Position numbers and translations under genes: made by a program. The notes under the pieces are model-generated. The model saw only the letters and a list, made by a program, of their open reading frames with translations, made no database searches and had not been told where the DNA came from. A stretch of 64,000 nt of DNA, from positions 1 through 64,000 of the forward strand of contig MZNV01001603.1 in assembly GCA_002081555.1 (NCBI GenBank), in the 5' to 3' direction. This document shows positions 37,401-50,553 of this stretch, piece after piece (the first letter of the stretch is position 1; the number at the start of each line of letters is the position of its first letter). Source of the DNA: Protostelium mycophagum. Taxonomy: Eukaryota > Evosea > Variosea > Protosteliida > Protosteliaceae.

Positions 37401-40400
37401 ATGTTGGAGATCTTGAGTGCTCCGGAGATATATGGCATGAATATATGTGGGAATATATGACTCCGAGGTCCATCCAGTGTCACCGTCACTTCTTTAAACT
37501 CTAATATTCCACCTCCACACATGACATTTCCCTCCTTCCCTGCCTTGACTGATGCCTCTATATTCTCCACTGTGAATGCCGATATGGTCGTCTTATTCTC
37601 CATGTTCTCCTCCAACTCTGTCACTTTCTCCATGACGTAAGATTTGATGGATACTTGGGATATATTCAGACTTCCCACGACGTCCACCAGATTTGTTTCG
37701 GTATTCTGATTATCCATCGTGGCTGAATTTGACACACTACCCCTGATTGTATTATTATATCTCGTCTTCTGTGAGTATACAAGCATTATATCCCGAATAG
37801 TTAATAATGTTATCGATGACTCTGATAACGGTGCCGGAACCTTCACATTTAAGTTGTGATACAACAATCATCACTTCTAATCACCTCTAAACGATTATTC
37901 CAATGTTGCTTGCCGATACCATTGATCATGCGTGCTGATATATCAGAAACAGAAAGACAGATCTGGGTTCTCTCAAAGGGGAAAGGGTGGACTTTATGTG
38001 CAAAAGATATGGCTTGCCTCTGTAATTGATCCAGACATCCCGTGAATGTCTTCTCCTATCATAATATCACTATCTGTTGATATCTATCCACGATCTTACT
38101 CTCTCTGTTGATGTGTGGGCAAAACTCTCTAATGCTGACAACAAGTATGGTGTCATAAATATCTCAATAGGCTGTATTGCGTCTACAACGATCGTGCTGA
38201 GGGGTGTCTTCTCTTCCGCCTTCAGTGGCTGAAAATAGATGACTTGAATGTTTTGTAGTTGTATTTACCTTCCACGTCTGCTTATTCCTCTCTTCTCTCC
38301 TCGCTTTCGTAGATGCGGCTGATTTGGGTCTTGAGGTGATGTCTTGGAAGGATGATCTATTCTTGTTTCCTGTATCAAAATTAACCCTCTTCGGGTCCCT
38401 GAATGTCGGTCCTTCCAGGAAATTTCTGGGGTCCACTGCTATCGTGTATTGTCGCATGATTTGTTGTAAGGATATATCCGATTGGTTATCGTTATTATTG
38501 GGTGTATTGACCTGAAAATATTCCTCCATCACGTCTTCCTCTTCTGTCGCTTCGCTCGCTGAGTCGTTGGAATGCGTCTCCGCGGTTTCAAAGTCACTCT
38601 CCGATGTGTTGTCGTTGGCTGTCATGAGATTCTCGCTTCCCTGGGAACGTAAACTGGATGCTCGGGATTTTCTGAGGGATCCCTCCTCTTCCTCCTCTAC
38701 ACTTCTCTCTGTCATTAACATCTCTGTTTCCACCAATGCATCTGATATATAGATAAATACATATTATTTCCAGAATAAAATACCTTTGTGTTGCTCCTCT
38801 TCTTCCCATAAGAAAGGCAACCTCTTTTGTTCCGAGTCTTCCCTCATCAAGAAGTTGGTCTGCTCGTGCATAGTTCTCTCTGGTTTCTTATCATAAATCT
38901 TCACTGAGAAGGCGGAGGATAATGACGCTATCTGTGTCCATTGTGTATTCCTGGGTAATAATTGTTGCATGTTAAATGCGGGAATCTCAATAATAGTATG
39001 TCCATCGTGCGTCTCTGTCATCAGATTGGTCTTGCAATAGGTCATACCCCCATCCATCCTTATCTCACACACGCTCGTCTCCCTCTATATGTGTCAACCT
39101 CTATATTCTTGTATCAGATACTCACCCATAGGTTGAATATCACCTTCTTGATTGTTAACTCAGTGGTATCTAAACACAAGTCTAGTTTGTTTGATATCTT
39201 CTCAGCCATGATATTGTCTTGATTTCCAATGTGATATGCAAAGTTAGATCCCCAAGATGCTGTAGAATGTGAGGGTGAGAATATATATATGTACTGACAT
39301 ATATTCAATATCTGTTCTAGGGTGGAGTGTCCGACAATATCTCCAATATGTATCTTATACTGAGTGCAATAGGTGCGCTTCTCTGGCAGCGGTCCGTACA
39401 TGCTGTACATGCGCAATATGATTCCATCTATTCTTATTGGTGATTTCTGTGCATATTTCTGATACATCGGCCCCGCCCTCAATTTATCACTGTTAGCATA
39501 TATGGAATCCATCTTGACATAAAGATCTAATACGCTCAGTTTACTCTCATAAATAAAGTATTATACCCATATACATCGGTACATTTCTGTTCTCTACTAC
39601 ACATCTCGGTATATGTATCATCTCTGTATGTTGACAATTGTATAGCTCTCTTGGTAATACCAACGCTGATTCAGTAAGCTCCCAGAATAGATACACTTCG
39701 AATTCATTCTTCGCTTGCACTTTCGCCTCTGAATCGTTGAAGGGATTATCTGTATTAGATGATTGGTGTATTGTGATATGATCCCGTACCTGGATTAGAT
39801 GATTGTTCTATATCTATCTTTACATGTTCTGAGAGAGATCTACTTTTCATGTTCCTTACTGGACCCTCTACCTTTGTATTTGCGCCAAAGTAGTTATCTT
39901 TCAGATGTAATAAATACGGGATGAAGAATCCTTGGAGGTAGATGGTGGTGGCATTATTTGATATATAGACCTTCAGAGAATCCATCACATTACCAATCTT
40001 CTTCATGTGTGTTTGATAGGAATAAGTTCCGTTCACTGTCAACAATTGTGTCGCCATAAACTCAGCACCGGAGGTCTGCCTCCATATCTCTGGGTGAGTA
40101 GGTGGAGGATCTATCTCATCAGAATAATCAAACTACTTATTCACTCACGTGGAATATCACAATAGTATTTCTGTATGGTGTTGCCTTCCGGTAATCTCAA
40201 TCTTAAATAGAGATCTATGGCATGTATATCGAATAATATGTCCGTGCGAAGAGGTTGATATCTCTCAAATGGAAGTAATATCGTCGCCTTCATTGAATTT
40301 CCACCCAATATATAATGAGCTATAGATATATCAATAGACCATAATGATATATGATACGGACCATTCTTGGCGATATCATTCAGTTCTGATGTAAAATTCT

Positions 40401-42504
40401 TCTCGTTGACGTTGAATAAAATCTCGAATTTTTCAAAATTGATGTTGAGGAAGTATCTTATCGGGATGAAATAGGCCAGTTCTGCAGAGACATTTCCTCT
40501 CGTCCAATCATCGGATAGATTCTTGAATAATTGTAGATATTCACTCAATATAAATAATCTGACGCTGTTGAAATTGAAATCAAATCTCCAATCTACAGAT
40601 CCGTTCCATGTAGCAGAATGTTGTAATGCACATAATATCTATCATCGTCATTATTACGATAAACATAAAAATATATCAAATACCTCGAAATCCACGGCAG
40701 TGACAAAGGGCTTCTCCTTATCAGTGAGATTAGAATTGATCGTACATTGTTGGAATTTGACATCTATACTCGTCTTGAAACTATCTGCAGTATCAAACTT
40801 GAACTGCGGTTGTTTGTATTTGAACGATGCAGAATGGCAGGATAATGTCAACTGATGATTCTCCGCTATGAAATATGAGTGTTATTATATTATTATGTAT
40901 ATTTTTATATATATTATTATTTTATAGTACACTCACATTGTCCTCCTTGAAAAGGAATGACGAGATCTATTCCATCTGTGAATCTGATCTCCATCTCAAA
41001 ATCAGCGTACGGACGAGGTCTTCCCTCGCTCAAATCTGGGTGTTGAGAGTTCTGGTAATTTGGGGGGAAGAAGAATGCTTGTATGATGCCTCTATGTCTA
41101 TTGATCCAAGGACCATAATAGAATGTAGGATTATCCGCTCTTCCTTTCTCTTTCCTCTTGTCATCACCACATGTAATCACCATCTTGTATTTCGGTGCAT
41201 TACTCGCCACAAATCGAAATATTCTACAAAATAATAAATTAACATTATATCATTAAATTAGATCTGCACACCTTGAGCCACTTGTGATTGGACCGGGTAT
41301 ATCAGTGATATATATTATTGATACTGCTGGTAGAATCGCAAAATGAGCTTCGTTGAGTTGTGAGAGCTTCTCATTACGGTATCTTCCAAGACCATGCCAT
41401 TCCTGAGCTTTACGAGGTAATATACTATCCTCCATATATTGTTCGTCTGGATTTATCATAGCCAGTCGTAAATCCTGATAAAATTGTCTGAAGGCCTCGA
41501 ATGCGTATTGGACAACACTGTTTTATTGTTATTCCCTACTCACCAATCATTCATTTCTAACGGCTGTGCCGTGCCCTTTATTAAGGTAACGAAGAGTTAT
41601 GTAATCTTGAATATGACTTACTCTTCTCTCATTTTGGTTCTTCTGGCAGTCTTCAATTCCATACCGTTATAATCTGGGTTTGATACAATCTTTCCCTCTA
41701 GCTTGTGGCAGCTGACGGATATTATTGATTGGTAATAATCATCTTCTGGAAATGTTGCAGGACTGATTGAATGTACGATGGAGGCTCTTGATAGTTTTAA
41801 TATGGCCATGCAGGGAAGATATGGATTGCCGATGTAAACACATCCCTTCTCCAACTATTCATGTCATGAATCATCCTCACAGGTGTACAGACCTTTATCT
41901 TCGAAGTTGGAAATATCTGATAGAAGAAGGACGGTGTAAAGTCAGCGACAGAAGGCATGAGCTGTTGCATTATTGCCTCATCGCTAATTCTTGGACTCAT
42001 GGAGTCAAGTTGCTGTCTTGCGATGATCTCCCTGATTGCATCGTACTTTCCACTAGTGTTGTATACCAAATATTCTAAGCCATAAACGGTAAGAGCAAGC
42101 CTTGTCTGTGCTAAAAAATTGTGAGTGAGACATGGACATGAAGACTCACATAATTTTCCTGTCTTATCCTTTCGCGAACCGCCGGTTAGCCACCATTTTA
42201 TGATCACCACACAATCAATAATACGGATTTCGTAGTCCTTGGTCGCAACCTTCACATCACCAAATGAAAATCGACCGCTAAACACATTCAAACTCACGGC
42301 TCCTATATAAATTAGCATGGTTTCCATGTGAGTGAGACATGGAAAATTACCGATAGATATGTGAGTTCCAACAGGAGTGAAGAAGGCCAAGACGCGAGTG
42401 ATGAAAAGGCCGATGGTAATGGAAGAGTAGAAGACGACGAATAAAAGCAGGAACATGAATGTAACACAGGCCAAAATGAAGACCCATGGTGGTTGCACGT
42501 CCAT
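31465..42504 (-). CDS. Bridge-like lipid transfer protein, BLTP1 (KIAA1109/Tweek/Csf1) type
   Basis: These rod-shaped proteins form a hydrophobic groove that moves lipids between membranes at contact sites. The start at 42504 gives one N-terminal membrane helix (PWVFILACVTFMFLLLFVVF). It is followed by the conserved entry region (THISIGNF, VSLNVFSGRFSFGDVKVA, DYEIRIIDCVVIIKWWLTGG), matching the same block in human KIAA1109. About thirty exons on one strand span 11 kb and give about 3300 residues, nearer to fungal Csf1 than to the roughly 5000 residues of animal BLTP1. The body is rich in alternating beta-strand patterns without named motifs, as is usual for this family. A Ser/Glu-rich disordered insert lies near 38500-38730. 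The C-terminus ends LSVLDETLPQLPQK. I read the middle as one gene because open frames continue without a gap longer than an intron. Confidence 0.82.
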
Positions 42505-42672
42505 TATTTTTTGTACCCTTGTATCATAGTCCCTCGCAAGGGAAGTGTAATGTGCTGGTGATGTCTCTCAGTGTAGAAAAATTGAGATTTACGCCCGTAA
42601 ACGGAAGCGCGGGAAACAAGACAACAAACGGCTTGATCGAAGATCACAAGCCCCAATCTCTTGAACGTTTCA

Positions 42673-42687
42673 GGCGCCGAAGGCGCC
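42673..42687. promoter_or_regulatory. Paired GGCGCC palindromes in a divergent promoter
   Basis: GGCGCC-GAA-GGCGCC lies between the starts of the BLTP1-like gene (42504, minus) and the CEP350-like gene (42761, plus). Each hexamer is a palindrome and the pair can also fold into a 6-bp hairpin. The GC-rich block stands out from its surroundings and could be a binding site for a dimeric regulator; no function is proven. Confidence 0.35.
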
Positions 42688-42760
42688 GCTTCGGTGTCGC
42701 GAATATTAAATTAATTCTATCCTTTTGGAAAGGATAAACATTGACTGAGCGAATGAGACG

Positions 42761-45700
42761 ATGAAAAACTTTGGTTCAACAGGAGGAACAAGACATGATA
42801 GAGATTATGAAAATCGTCTTCGCGAGGCCATACTAGAGCAAAAAATGAGAGAATCGGTGAGGCTGAATTCGAACCTAAATCGAAATTAGAGCTTTACTGT
42901 CTTCTAACACCTCACAGAGATCACCCAAAAAGCTTCGAAATGAAGTTCGAATTGAAGAAGAACAGCTGCATATCAGTGCAAGGCATGCAGAATCGAGGAG
43001 ATCTCCAACTAAAACACGTCCTCAGATACAGAAAGATACAGCACCTCCCCGAGCACCCTTGACACGTAGTGAGCCAGTATGTCCAGGAGATGTAATGGAA
43101 TACATGAGGAAGAAAGCAGAGGAGAGAAAGAGAAAAGAGAGCTCTGACAGGAGAGAAAAAAATAAAGAGGATAAGAGGAGGAGGGAAGCGATAGCTAACA
43201 TACAAGAGAGGAATAAGAAGTTGTACAGAGGAAAAGGTGAGCAGATACTCACATCACCGAATCATCACTGACAAATGCCAGCCCCTTCGGAAAATTCAAC
43301 TCGTCCAGAGTTAGCTTTCGCTTCTGAATTTCCTCAAGATTATGCCTTCCAACAGAGATCATTCAGGGAAGAACCGCGCAGTACAATAAGAAGGATTGAG
43401 TCAAATAAGCCCAAACCTCAGATCGTGAAACCAACCCAGAAACCTGCCCAGAAACACCAACCTATCACTTCTCCATTTTTTGAAGAATTTGAGGAGAGCA
43501 CAGAAACATTCTCCATATCACCTTTTGTGACGCGAGGACAGCAGATGATATTATCTCCAGATTTTGTGGAGCCGATAAGCATACAAGACCTCAGGCCGAT
43601 AAGACAGCACACCCCAACAACTAATTCCCTGCGAGACGCCCTGATCAACCAAAAACAAACAGCCGCAACTCAAAAGAAGAATCACGCACCGAATATCCCC
43701 ACCGGAGGAAGGAATCAACACCCAACACAGCACAAGAACCCAAAAGAGTTTAATAATCCAAGAGAGATGGACCCTTCACAAGAACGACTGAGGAATATCA
43801 CAGCAAATGCCGATCTTTTGGCACAGAGGATAGAACAGCTGTACACAAAACTAGCACCCACGAATACACAGCATCCACCTATCCCACAAGTCACTCCAGG
43901 TTATCTCAATCGCACACAAGATAAATATGTAGATCCTGCACCGAGAGATAGTTACGTCGAGTACAGACCACAAGAGAGATATCAATACTCCACACGAGAC
44001 AGTTATGATCCTCCACAAAGATATCACAACCTTATGCCACAAGATACTTACCATGACCATGAGTATTTCATAAAAGTGGACTCCCGCAATGCAGACCCAA
44101 AAGGACCAATCTATACGGATGCAAATATATACCATAACCGGAATATGGAGCAAGAGAAGTCATCGATATATGATCATCCACAAGCACAATGGGAAAACAC
44201 CAAGACACCAAGTTATGTTCCAGCGCCATCCTACAACCCTAGTATGAACTCGATGGACAAAGAGTATATGATGGATGAAGCGAAGAATGATGAATTCCAA
44301 GATAATAGAAAGGTGGTGGGGATTTACGATAGAAGATCGGTAAGTGATGAATAAATACATCCTCATTCTCATATTTTCCAGCTTTATGAATACCGGGAGA
44401 GGATCATAAACGAGGTCTCGGCGGCAATTAAGATTCAGAAAGTGTTCAGAGGATATGTTATAAGGAAGGCAATGAGGAGTATTCGCAGAGGACCTTATCA
44501 CAATGGAGAATCGTATCCTCAAAGATCGAAGGAGAGAGGGAATAATGTATCAATCGGACACGATCACTCAGATGGAAGGATGGGCTACAATGGAAATACT
44601 CATACTATACAGAGGCAGGGCGATACTCCTCAGAGCTATTCAAGACCGAATCATTACGGATCGGTATCTCAAAGGTAAATCATCTATATTCATTTTGGAC
44701 GAGGTTAAAATATTGCAGGAGGGAAGATGAAGAGGAGATATATAGGAATGATAGATATATGGAGAGAGAGAGGGAACATGTTCAACAATCCTTCGTTCTT
44801 GAGCAGTCAAAATTAGGAGATGATTCAAAATTGAGTCTAATAGAGATACTGCCTATCAGGCATTGGGTAGATAGGACGCTCGGAACGAATAATTTAGAAC
44901 GTAGTACCACACAATTATCATCACTCAGTAAATCTTACGGTAGAAGAAATAGAATGACATCAGAGGAGCAATTACAAGAGCCAGTCTCAATCGTAGTTGG
45001 AGATAAATTATCCATCGTAAACCTTCTAGCCGAGAAGATGCTCAATACTTCACCCAATCACACAAAATCGACCCGAGATCCTCCATCGCCAAAGAAGGAG
45101 AATCGAATAGAAGAGGTCACAACATCAAATGATCACTTCTTGTACACAGAGAATAGTGCCGCAGATAATAATACGATGAATAATAATAGGTATAGCAATG
45201 ATAATAAAGATGATACTGATGATGGGAGGGGGCGAAGCAATGAGATATCTGTACAAACAGAACCAGAGCTGAGCTTATCGGCTCAATTCCATTTGAGTAA
45301 CCTGCCTTCCACCAAATTGATGCATCAGAAGAGCGAAGATGTGGTTAAGAATATAGAAGAGGAAGAGAAGAAGGAGAAGTCATTAGATAGATCATTAGAT
45401 AGATCATTAGATAGATCAATAGATAGATCAGACGAATCAATTATAGAAGAGATACAGAGAAGAAAGAGTAGGAAATACTACAAAGAAGAGAGTAGGAAGA
45501 GTGAGGAGAGAATGGAACCACACGCATTGTATGAGAAGATGCAGGCAGAGATAAGGACATTGGACGCATACAATGAATCATTGCTTCAACTGGATGGACT
45601 ATCCAGCACAAGAGCGATCAATATGGCACAGCAAGAGACGGGATTATTGTACTCAACCTTTCTACACGAGAAGCAGATGGATGCAATGAGATTGACATTG

Positions 45701-48700
45701 ATGAATGAGTTCAAAGAGAGCAAGGAAGCATCACAGAGGGAGATCGAGAAATTACAAGAGGCATTGAAGAGGGAAGAGGCGAAGAGATTAGAGGTGGAGA
45801 TGGAAAGAATATCAAGGAATATAGAGGTGAAAGGATGTGGGAATGTTGAGAGTGACATGTGTAGGAGGAGAGTAATAGGATGAGGATACAGATGGAAAGC
45901 GAGAATGAGAAGATAAGAAGACAACTAGAGACAGAGAGGAAGAGACAACAAACCGAGTTGTATACATTGGAAGAACAATTGAGGGAGACAGCTAAAAGAC
46001 AGAGTGACATATTAGCGATGGATGAGAGACGGAGAGAGAAGGAGAGGGAAGAAGAAGAGAGGAGGATGGTAGAGAGGATAGAACAACGTAGACAAGTGGA
46101 GGAGCTACAAAGACAGCTGGAGGATGTCCGGAAATCAGCAGAATATCAATTGAGTCGTAAAGATTCAGAATTTTCCCATCAAATGATGGAGCAGCAACGA
46201 GTGATGGCAGAAAAGCAAAGAGAGATATATGAGAAGCAACAAGCACAAATGGAGCAACAGAGACTAGCTGCACAGCTCACTTCAAAGCAAGAACAGATGG
46301 AAAGCGCAATGAAGATGCAACAATTGCAGATCAAAATGGATGCTATGATTGAGCAATTTAAGAAACAGGTGCATAATATAGATATAGAGGTCGATTAATT
46401 ATGTTAGGAGCGGGAGCTAGAGCTGAAGCAACAAGCTATTCACGAGGCTGCATTAGAAAGAGGTAGACAGCAAGAAGAGATGGCGAGAGCTCGACAGAAG
46501 ATGGATGAAGACTTAAGGGAACAAGAGGAGAGACTTCGCCAGGCATTGAGACCACCAACACCACCCACCAAACAGACACAGATTGTCCGAAACATCGAGA
46601 TACAGACAGAAACCAGCGAACTTCGGGAGTTTGTGGGATATGCACGTAGATACACGTCGTCAGATACCAGCTTTTCGTCAGACACGAGCTTCAGTGACAC
46701 AGATCATGATTCGAGGAAATATTACAAGAGGAAAGGAGAGGAGGAGAAATACAAGAAGGATGCTCCGAGGAAGACAATCAAGAAGGTACAATCTACCGAT
46801 TCATCAGAGTCAGAACAGATACCAGCTATAAAATCAAAGGCAACTAGAACAAGTAAAATTGTACCACCCAGCAAGGAGAAAGAGAAATCCCCAGAAGACA
46901 AAGGAAAGAAAGAGAGAAAGGCTGAAACAATATCTTTGAGCGAGAAAGAGGAGAGTGTTGCAGAGGAAGATAGTGTGATCACAGAGGAGTCACAGGAACA
47001 AGATACCGAAGATACATCACAAACATCGATAAAGAAAGAATCGCCTATCGAAAGTGAGATCGAGGATGAATTATCAGAGGAAGAAGAGGAAGAAGGAGAA
47101 GGAGAGATAGCTGTAGAGAATCAACCGTCAAAAAAGAGTCGAGATGATGATATACACACAGAAAGTGATTTTGTAGAGGACGAGTCTTCAGGTAAATTGC
47201 AAAAACATTATGGGATTGTCTAACATTCACAGAAGAGGCATCATCCTCAGAAGGCAGTGAGGAATCATCAGATGAGGCAACAGATGAGGTATAGATAAGA
47301 ATAATACGAATATACTCATAGTAAAGCAGTCAGACAATAGCTTTGAATCAGAGAGTGACGACAAAGAGGAAACAGAGATAGAAGATAGAAAGAATGAGGA
47401 GAAGATCAGAGAGGAAGAGAGGAGGAAGGTAGAAGAGAAGATCAGAGAGGAAGCAAAAAGGAAAGCAGAAGCAGAAGAACTCAAAGCAGCTGAAGAAGCA
47501 AAAAGAAGAGCAGAGGCAGAAGAACTCAAAGCAGCTGAAGAAGCAAGAAGAAGAGCAGAAGCAGAAGAACTCAAAGCAGCTGAAGAAGCAAAAAGGAAAG
47601 CAGAGGCAGAAGAACTCAAAGCAGCTGAAGAAGCAAAAAGAAGAGCAGAGGCAGAGGCAGAGATGTTTAGGGCAGCCCAAGCAAAGGCAGCAGAGGAAGC
47701 AGCAATTCAAGAAAGGGAAAAGGAAATAAGGCGACAGCAAGAAGAAAGAGAAGAAGAGAAGAGAATAGAGCAGCAGAAGGAAGAAATGAGAAGAGAAGAG
47801 GAAGAACAGAGAAGAGAAGAGAAGAGAATGGAGGAGCAGAAGGAAGAAATGAGAAGAAGAGAGGAAGTACAGAGAGAAGAACAGAGGAGAGAAGAGGAAA
47901 GAAGAGAGGAAGAGAGGAAGCGAGAGGAATCCATCAAAGAGGAGGACGAGCTGCGAAAGAGCTTCAGCGAGCTTGAGGATGCTTTTGAGGGATTCTCAGA
48001 AGAAGAAAAGAGTGAGGAAGAGAATGAAGGAGAGAGTGAAGAAGAGGAGACAGAGGAGACAGAGGAAGGAGAGACAGAGGAAGGAGAGACAGAGGAAGAG
48101 GATCTGTCTGGTGATATTGCAGAGGAAATATTAATGGACATATTGGAGGAGTCATTAATAGAAGCAAATAGAATAGGAGAGATACCACACATAGAAAGGA
48201 CAGAAAGTACAACAACTGCTCCAAAAGAGGAAGAGTATGACACTAGCATACCGAGGAAGCCAGTACGACGGAGGTTAGAACCATGCAACAATCAGAAACC
48301 ATCTATGTACAGAGGGATTGTGCACAAAGTGGAAAGCATTACAAAGTACACGCGAGATATCATCGAGGCATCCGGGCTATCCAATTTCAAGATGAGTGAG
48401 ATGAACGAAGAATGCCTTTTAGATCCAACTCTATTTTTGGATTATGAAAAGAGCCTTCCTAATGCAAACAATCCGAATCAGAAGCAAGTGAATAAGGCAA
48501 TCTTTGATGCTGTGAACGATTGCCTGAAAGATCTTTTGGAGAAGAAGGCTACACCGTGGAGACCTGCTACAAATATCAAGCCAGACGCTCTTGTCTCTGA
48601 TATCATCGAGAAACAAATTATGTCTTGGGCTGGAAAGTCTTTTGGAACAGATAACATCAAGGAAATACTGCAGAAGGTGAGGAAAACGTGATATTAAAAA

Positions 48701-48849
48701 GAGATTATTGATGAGGATAGACTGCCCAGGAGGAAGATGAGAATTATGAAGAGGCGAGTGAGGAGTACAATATCAGTGTACAGATTGCGGATCAAATATT
48801 TGAAGAGTTATTACTGGACACAGCTGAAGCACTGAGGAGCATCGCATAA
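42761..48849 (+). CDS. Long coiled-coil protein with IQ motif, CEP350-like centrosomal protein
   Basis: A probable centrosome or cilium-base scaffold. From ATG 42761 (MKNFGSTGGTRHDRDYENRL) about nine exons give close to 1900 residues. In order there are: a basic helix (YMRKKAEERKRKES), a Pro/Gln/Asn-rich region, SQERLRNITANADLLAQRIE (like the short motif of CEP350 proteins), an IQ motif (AAIKIQKVFRGYVIRKAMRS) that may bind calmodulin or centrin, and long Glu/Lys/Arg coiled coils. The C-terminal part has NKAIFDAVNDCLKDLLEKKA and SDIIEKQIMSWAGKSFGT, which resembles the DUF4378-type end seen in plant TRM proteins and CEP350. The coiled coil contains two tandem-repeat blocks. The CEP350 link is inferred from layout and the C-terminal block, not from strong identity. 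The long Ser-rich frames on the other strand are shadows of Glu-rich coding sequence. Confidence 0.7.
45380..45427. repeat. 12-bp tandem repeat encoding Ser-Leu-Asp-Arg
   Basis: Four copies of tcattagataga (the last one tcaatagataga) lie inside the CEP350-like gene and encode SLDR, SLDR, SLDR, SIDR. The near-identity of the copies points to recent slippage. Confidence 0.9.
47465..47644. repeat. 45-bp tandem repeat, four copies, coiled-coil coding
   Basis: A 45-bp unit encodes the 15-residue block AEAEELKAAEEAKRR four times with few changes (copies start at 47465, 47510, 47555 and 47600). It lies in the Glu/Lys-rich coiled coil of the CEP350-like protein. Fifteen residues do not fit a whole number of heptads (two heptads plus one), so each copy shifts the heptad register by one residue. 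Confidence 0.88.
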
Positions 48850-48879
48850 AGAAAGCAAGATCGAACCTCTTTATTTCTG

Positions 48880-50519
48880 TTATCTGCCCTGTTTCCTCTT
48901 CCTCTTGCGTATCTTCTTCTTGATTAACATGAAATTATTATCTACATCTGCAATAGCGATGCATCCTCTATTGATTTCCAGTAATTTGATAGTTTTTCCG
49001 GTTGTCTGATAAGATGAACATACTACATCAAGATAATACATCCACCTCTGTGATCTTCTCTTGCTGATCAAGAAGGTAGTGGTGCACCACAACATCTGGT
49101 CCATCGCTGGTTATGATTACTCTATCTTCATGAGAAAACCTGGCTGGCACAGAGTTCCCAACTAAGATCTGTTTATATAGCAAGACTGGCATCTTCTAAT
49201 TTCTTATGAATAGGAACCCCTCTGACAAGACTTACGATCAGTGGTTTTGTTGTTAGACTGCCAATCCTCTGCCCATCAGACCATATAAGCAGTAGTTCAT
49301 CACATTGACTCATAATTCTATCATTCATCCATCTCACCATCTTCATGTAACTTTCCTTTGCTTCTTCATGGTTGGGGTTCCATACATTCTGGTGTTGTTT
49401 CAATAATACCATACCTCTATGTACACACCTGATGCAGATTTACTCTCACGCTTGATATTTTTGAAAATCTTGCAGGTGGAAAGTGTCCGTGTATCTCTCG
49501 CCTATGTGTCTGAGATCTCCTGATGGCTTTCTTTACTTCCTTTATTATTCAAAAAAAGCCTGGATTTATGAGTGTGCTCACCTCTACTTGTGGATCCCAT
49601 ATGTATATAGAGGAGGGATCACAGGCGACGATGCCGGTGTCTACCTGATTGATGTCCATGGATATAAATTCCCACACTTTATCACCACTGTAATATCCCA
49701 CTAGAATGGCACTGTTCCCCACACTGGAAGATGGTTCTTCCAAGTCAATATTATGTATGTTCCACATTCTGATCATATTGTCTTTTCCACAAGTTAATAA
49801 AATTCCTTTCTCAAAGGTGTAAAATTTAACTGCTTCCACTTGGCCTCCATGAGGTCCCACATTCTGTGATATAATAAATCATTCTCAATAATAACTATAA
49901 TCGATAAACTCACCCGATAAGGGGACACTTTAGAGCCTGAAGAACCTGTCCGTTTCGTATCATATACGACGACCATATGTCCTCTAATCACTGCCAATAG
50001 ATATTTGTCATCTTCTAAAACACCAAATGTACATCCATAAGTCTGGGTTGAATCTGACATCTAAAATTATGAGGAAATGACAGGATAATATCAGCTTACG
50101 GGTTTAAATAAGTCCAATTTGAAATAAGGGCGATCTATCTCTGGCGAGACCTTGTAACAACTGCAGAATTCAGAGAGCCTCAACTCCAACAAACTTACTT
50201 GATTGATTCCTCTGTCAAAACGGCGATTCTTGTGCCTGTCTATATTTTAATAATGCAGCAGAAAAGTCTGCCCACCAGAGTAATTGAAGGCAACATGTAA
50301 AATTTGAGTTGATTTGGCCATCATAACCATCTGCTTGAAGTCTCGATCCTTATCCTCAATTACGACTGTATCATCTTCAAGACAAATAGGATCTGCTTTT
50401 CCTCCGCCACTCATCAACAAATCTAATGATTGTTTGTGTAAATCTCGACAAGATGTCAGGTTTGCAATGTCGACGGTGTCGACATACTGAAGCATCTTTC
50501 GGTGAAGAAAGCCTTCCAT
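48880..50519 (-). CDS. WD40 protein resembling EED/ESC of Polycomb complex PRC2
   Basis: EED is the propeller subunit of PRC2 that binds methylated H3K27 and activates the methyltransferase. From ATG 50519 (MEGFLHRKMLQYVDTVDIAN) a disordered N-terminus leads, over short introns, to propeller strands in the same order as animal EED. These include ILHVAFNYSGGTRIAVLTEE, TYGCTFGVLEDDKYLLAVIR with GHMVVVYD, GPHGGQVEAVKFYTFEKGIL with TCGKDNMIRMWNI, and SYMKMVRWMNDRIMSQCDEL with LLIWSDG (compare EED YVDCVRWLGDLILSK). The last part (HEDRVIITSDGPDVVVHHYL, IKLLEINRGCIAIADVDNNF) is weaker, and the protein ends in a basic tail KKKIRKRKRKQGR. Another WD40 family is possible. It is divergent from the Rad6-like gene, with 34 bases between the starts. 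Confidence 0.5.
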
Positions 50520-50553
50520 TCAACCCATTTAATAATACAACAAAGAGAGCGAC

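Noticed and set aside
47465-47644. Regular repeat that might suggest a CRISPR-like array or satellite
   Set aside because: The 45-bp copies are directly adjacent, without spacers, and keep one coding frame in a coiled-coil gene.
47707-48291. Ser-rich open frame of 194 residues opposite the CEP350-like gene
   Set aside because: Antisense shadow of Glu-rich coding sequence, with no start or splice support.
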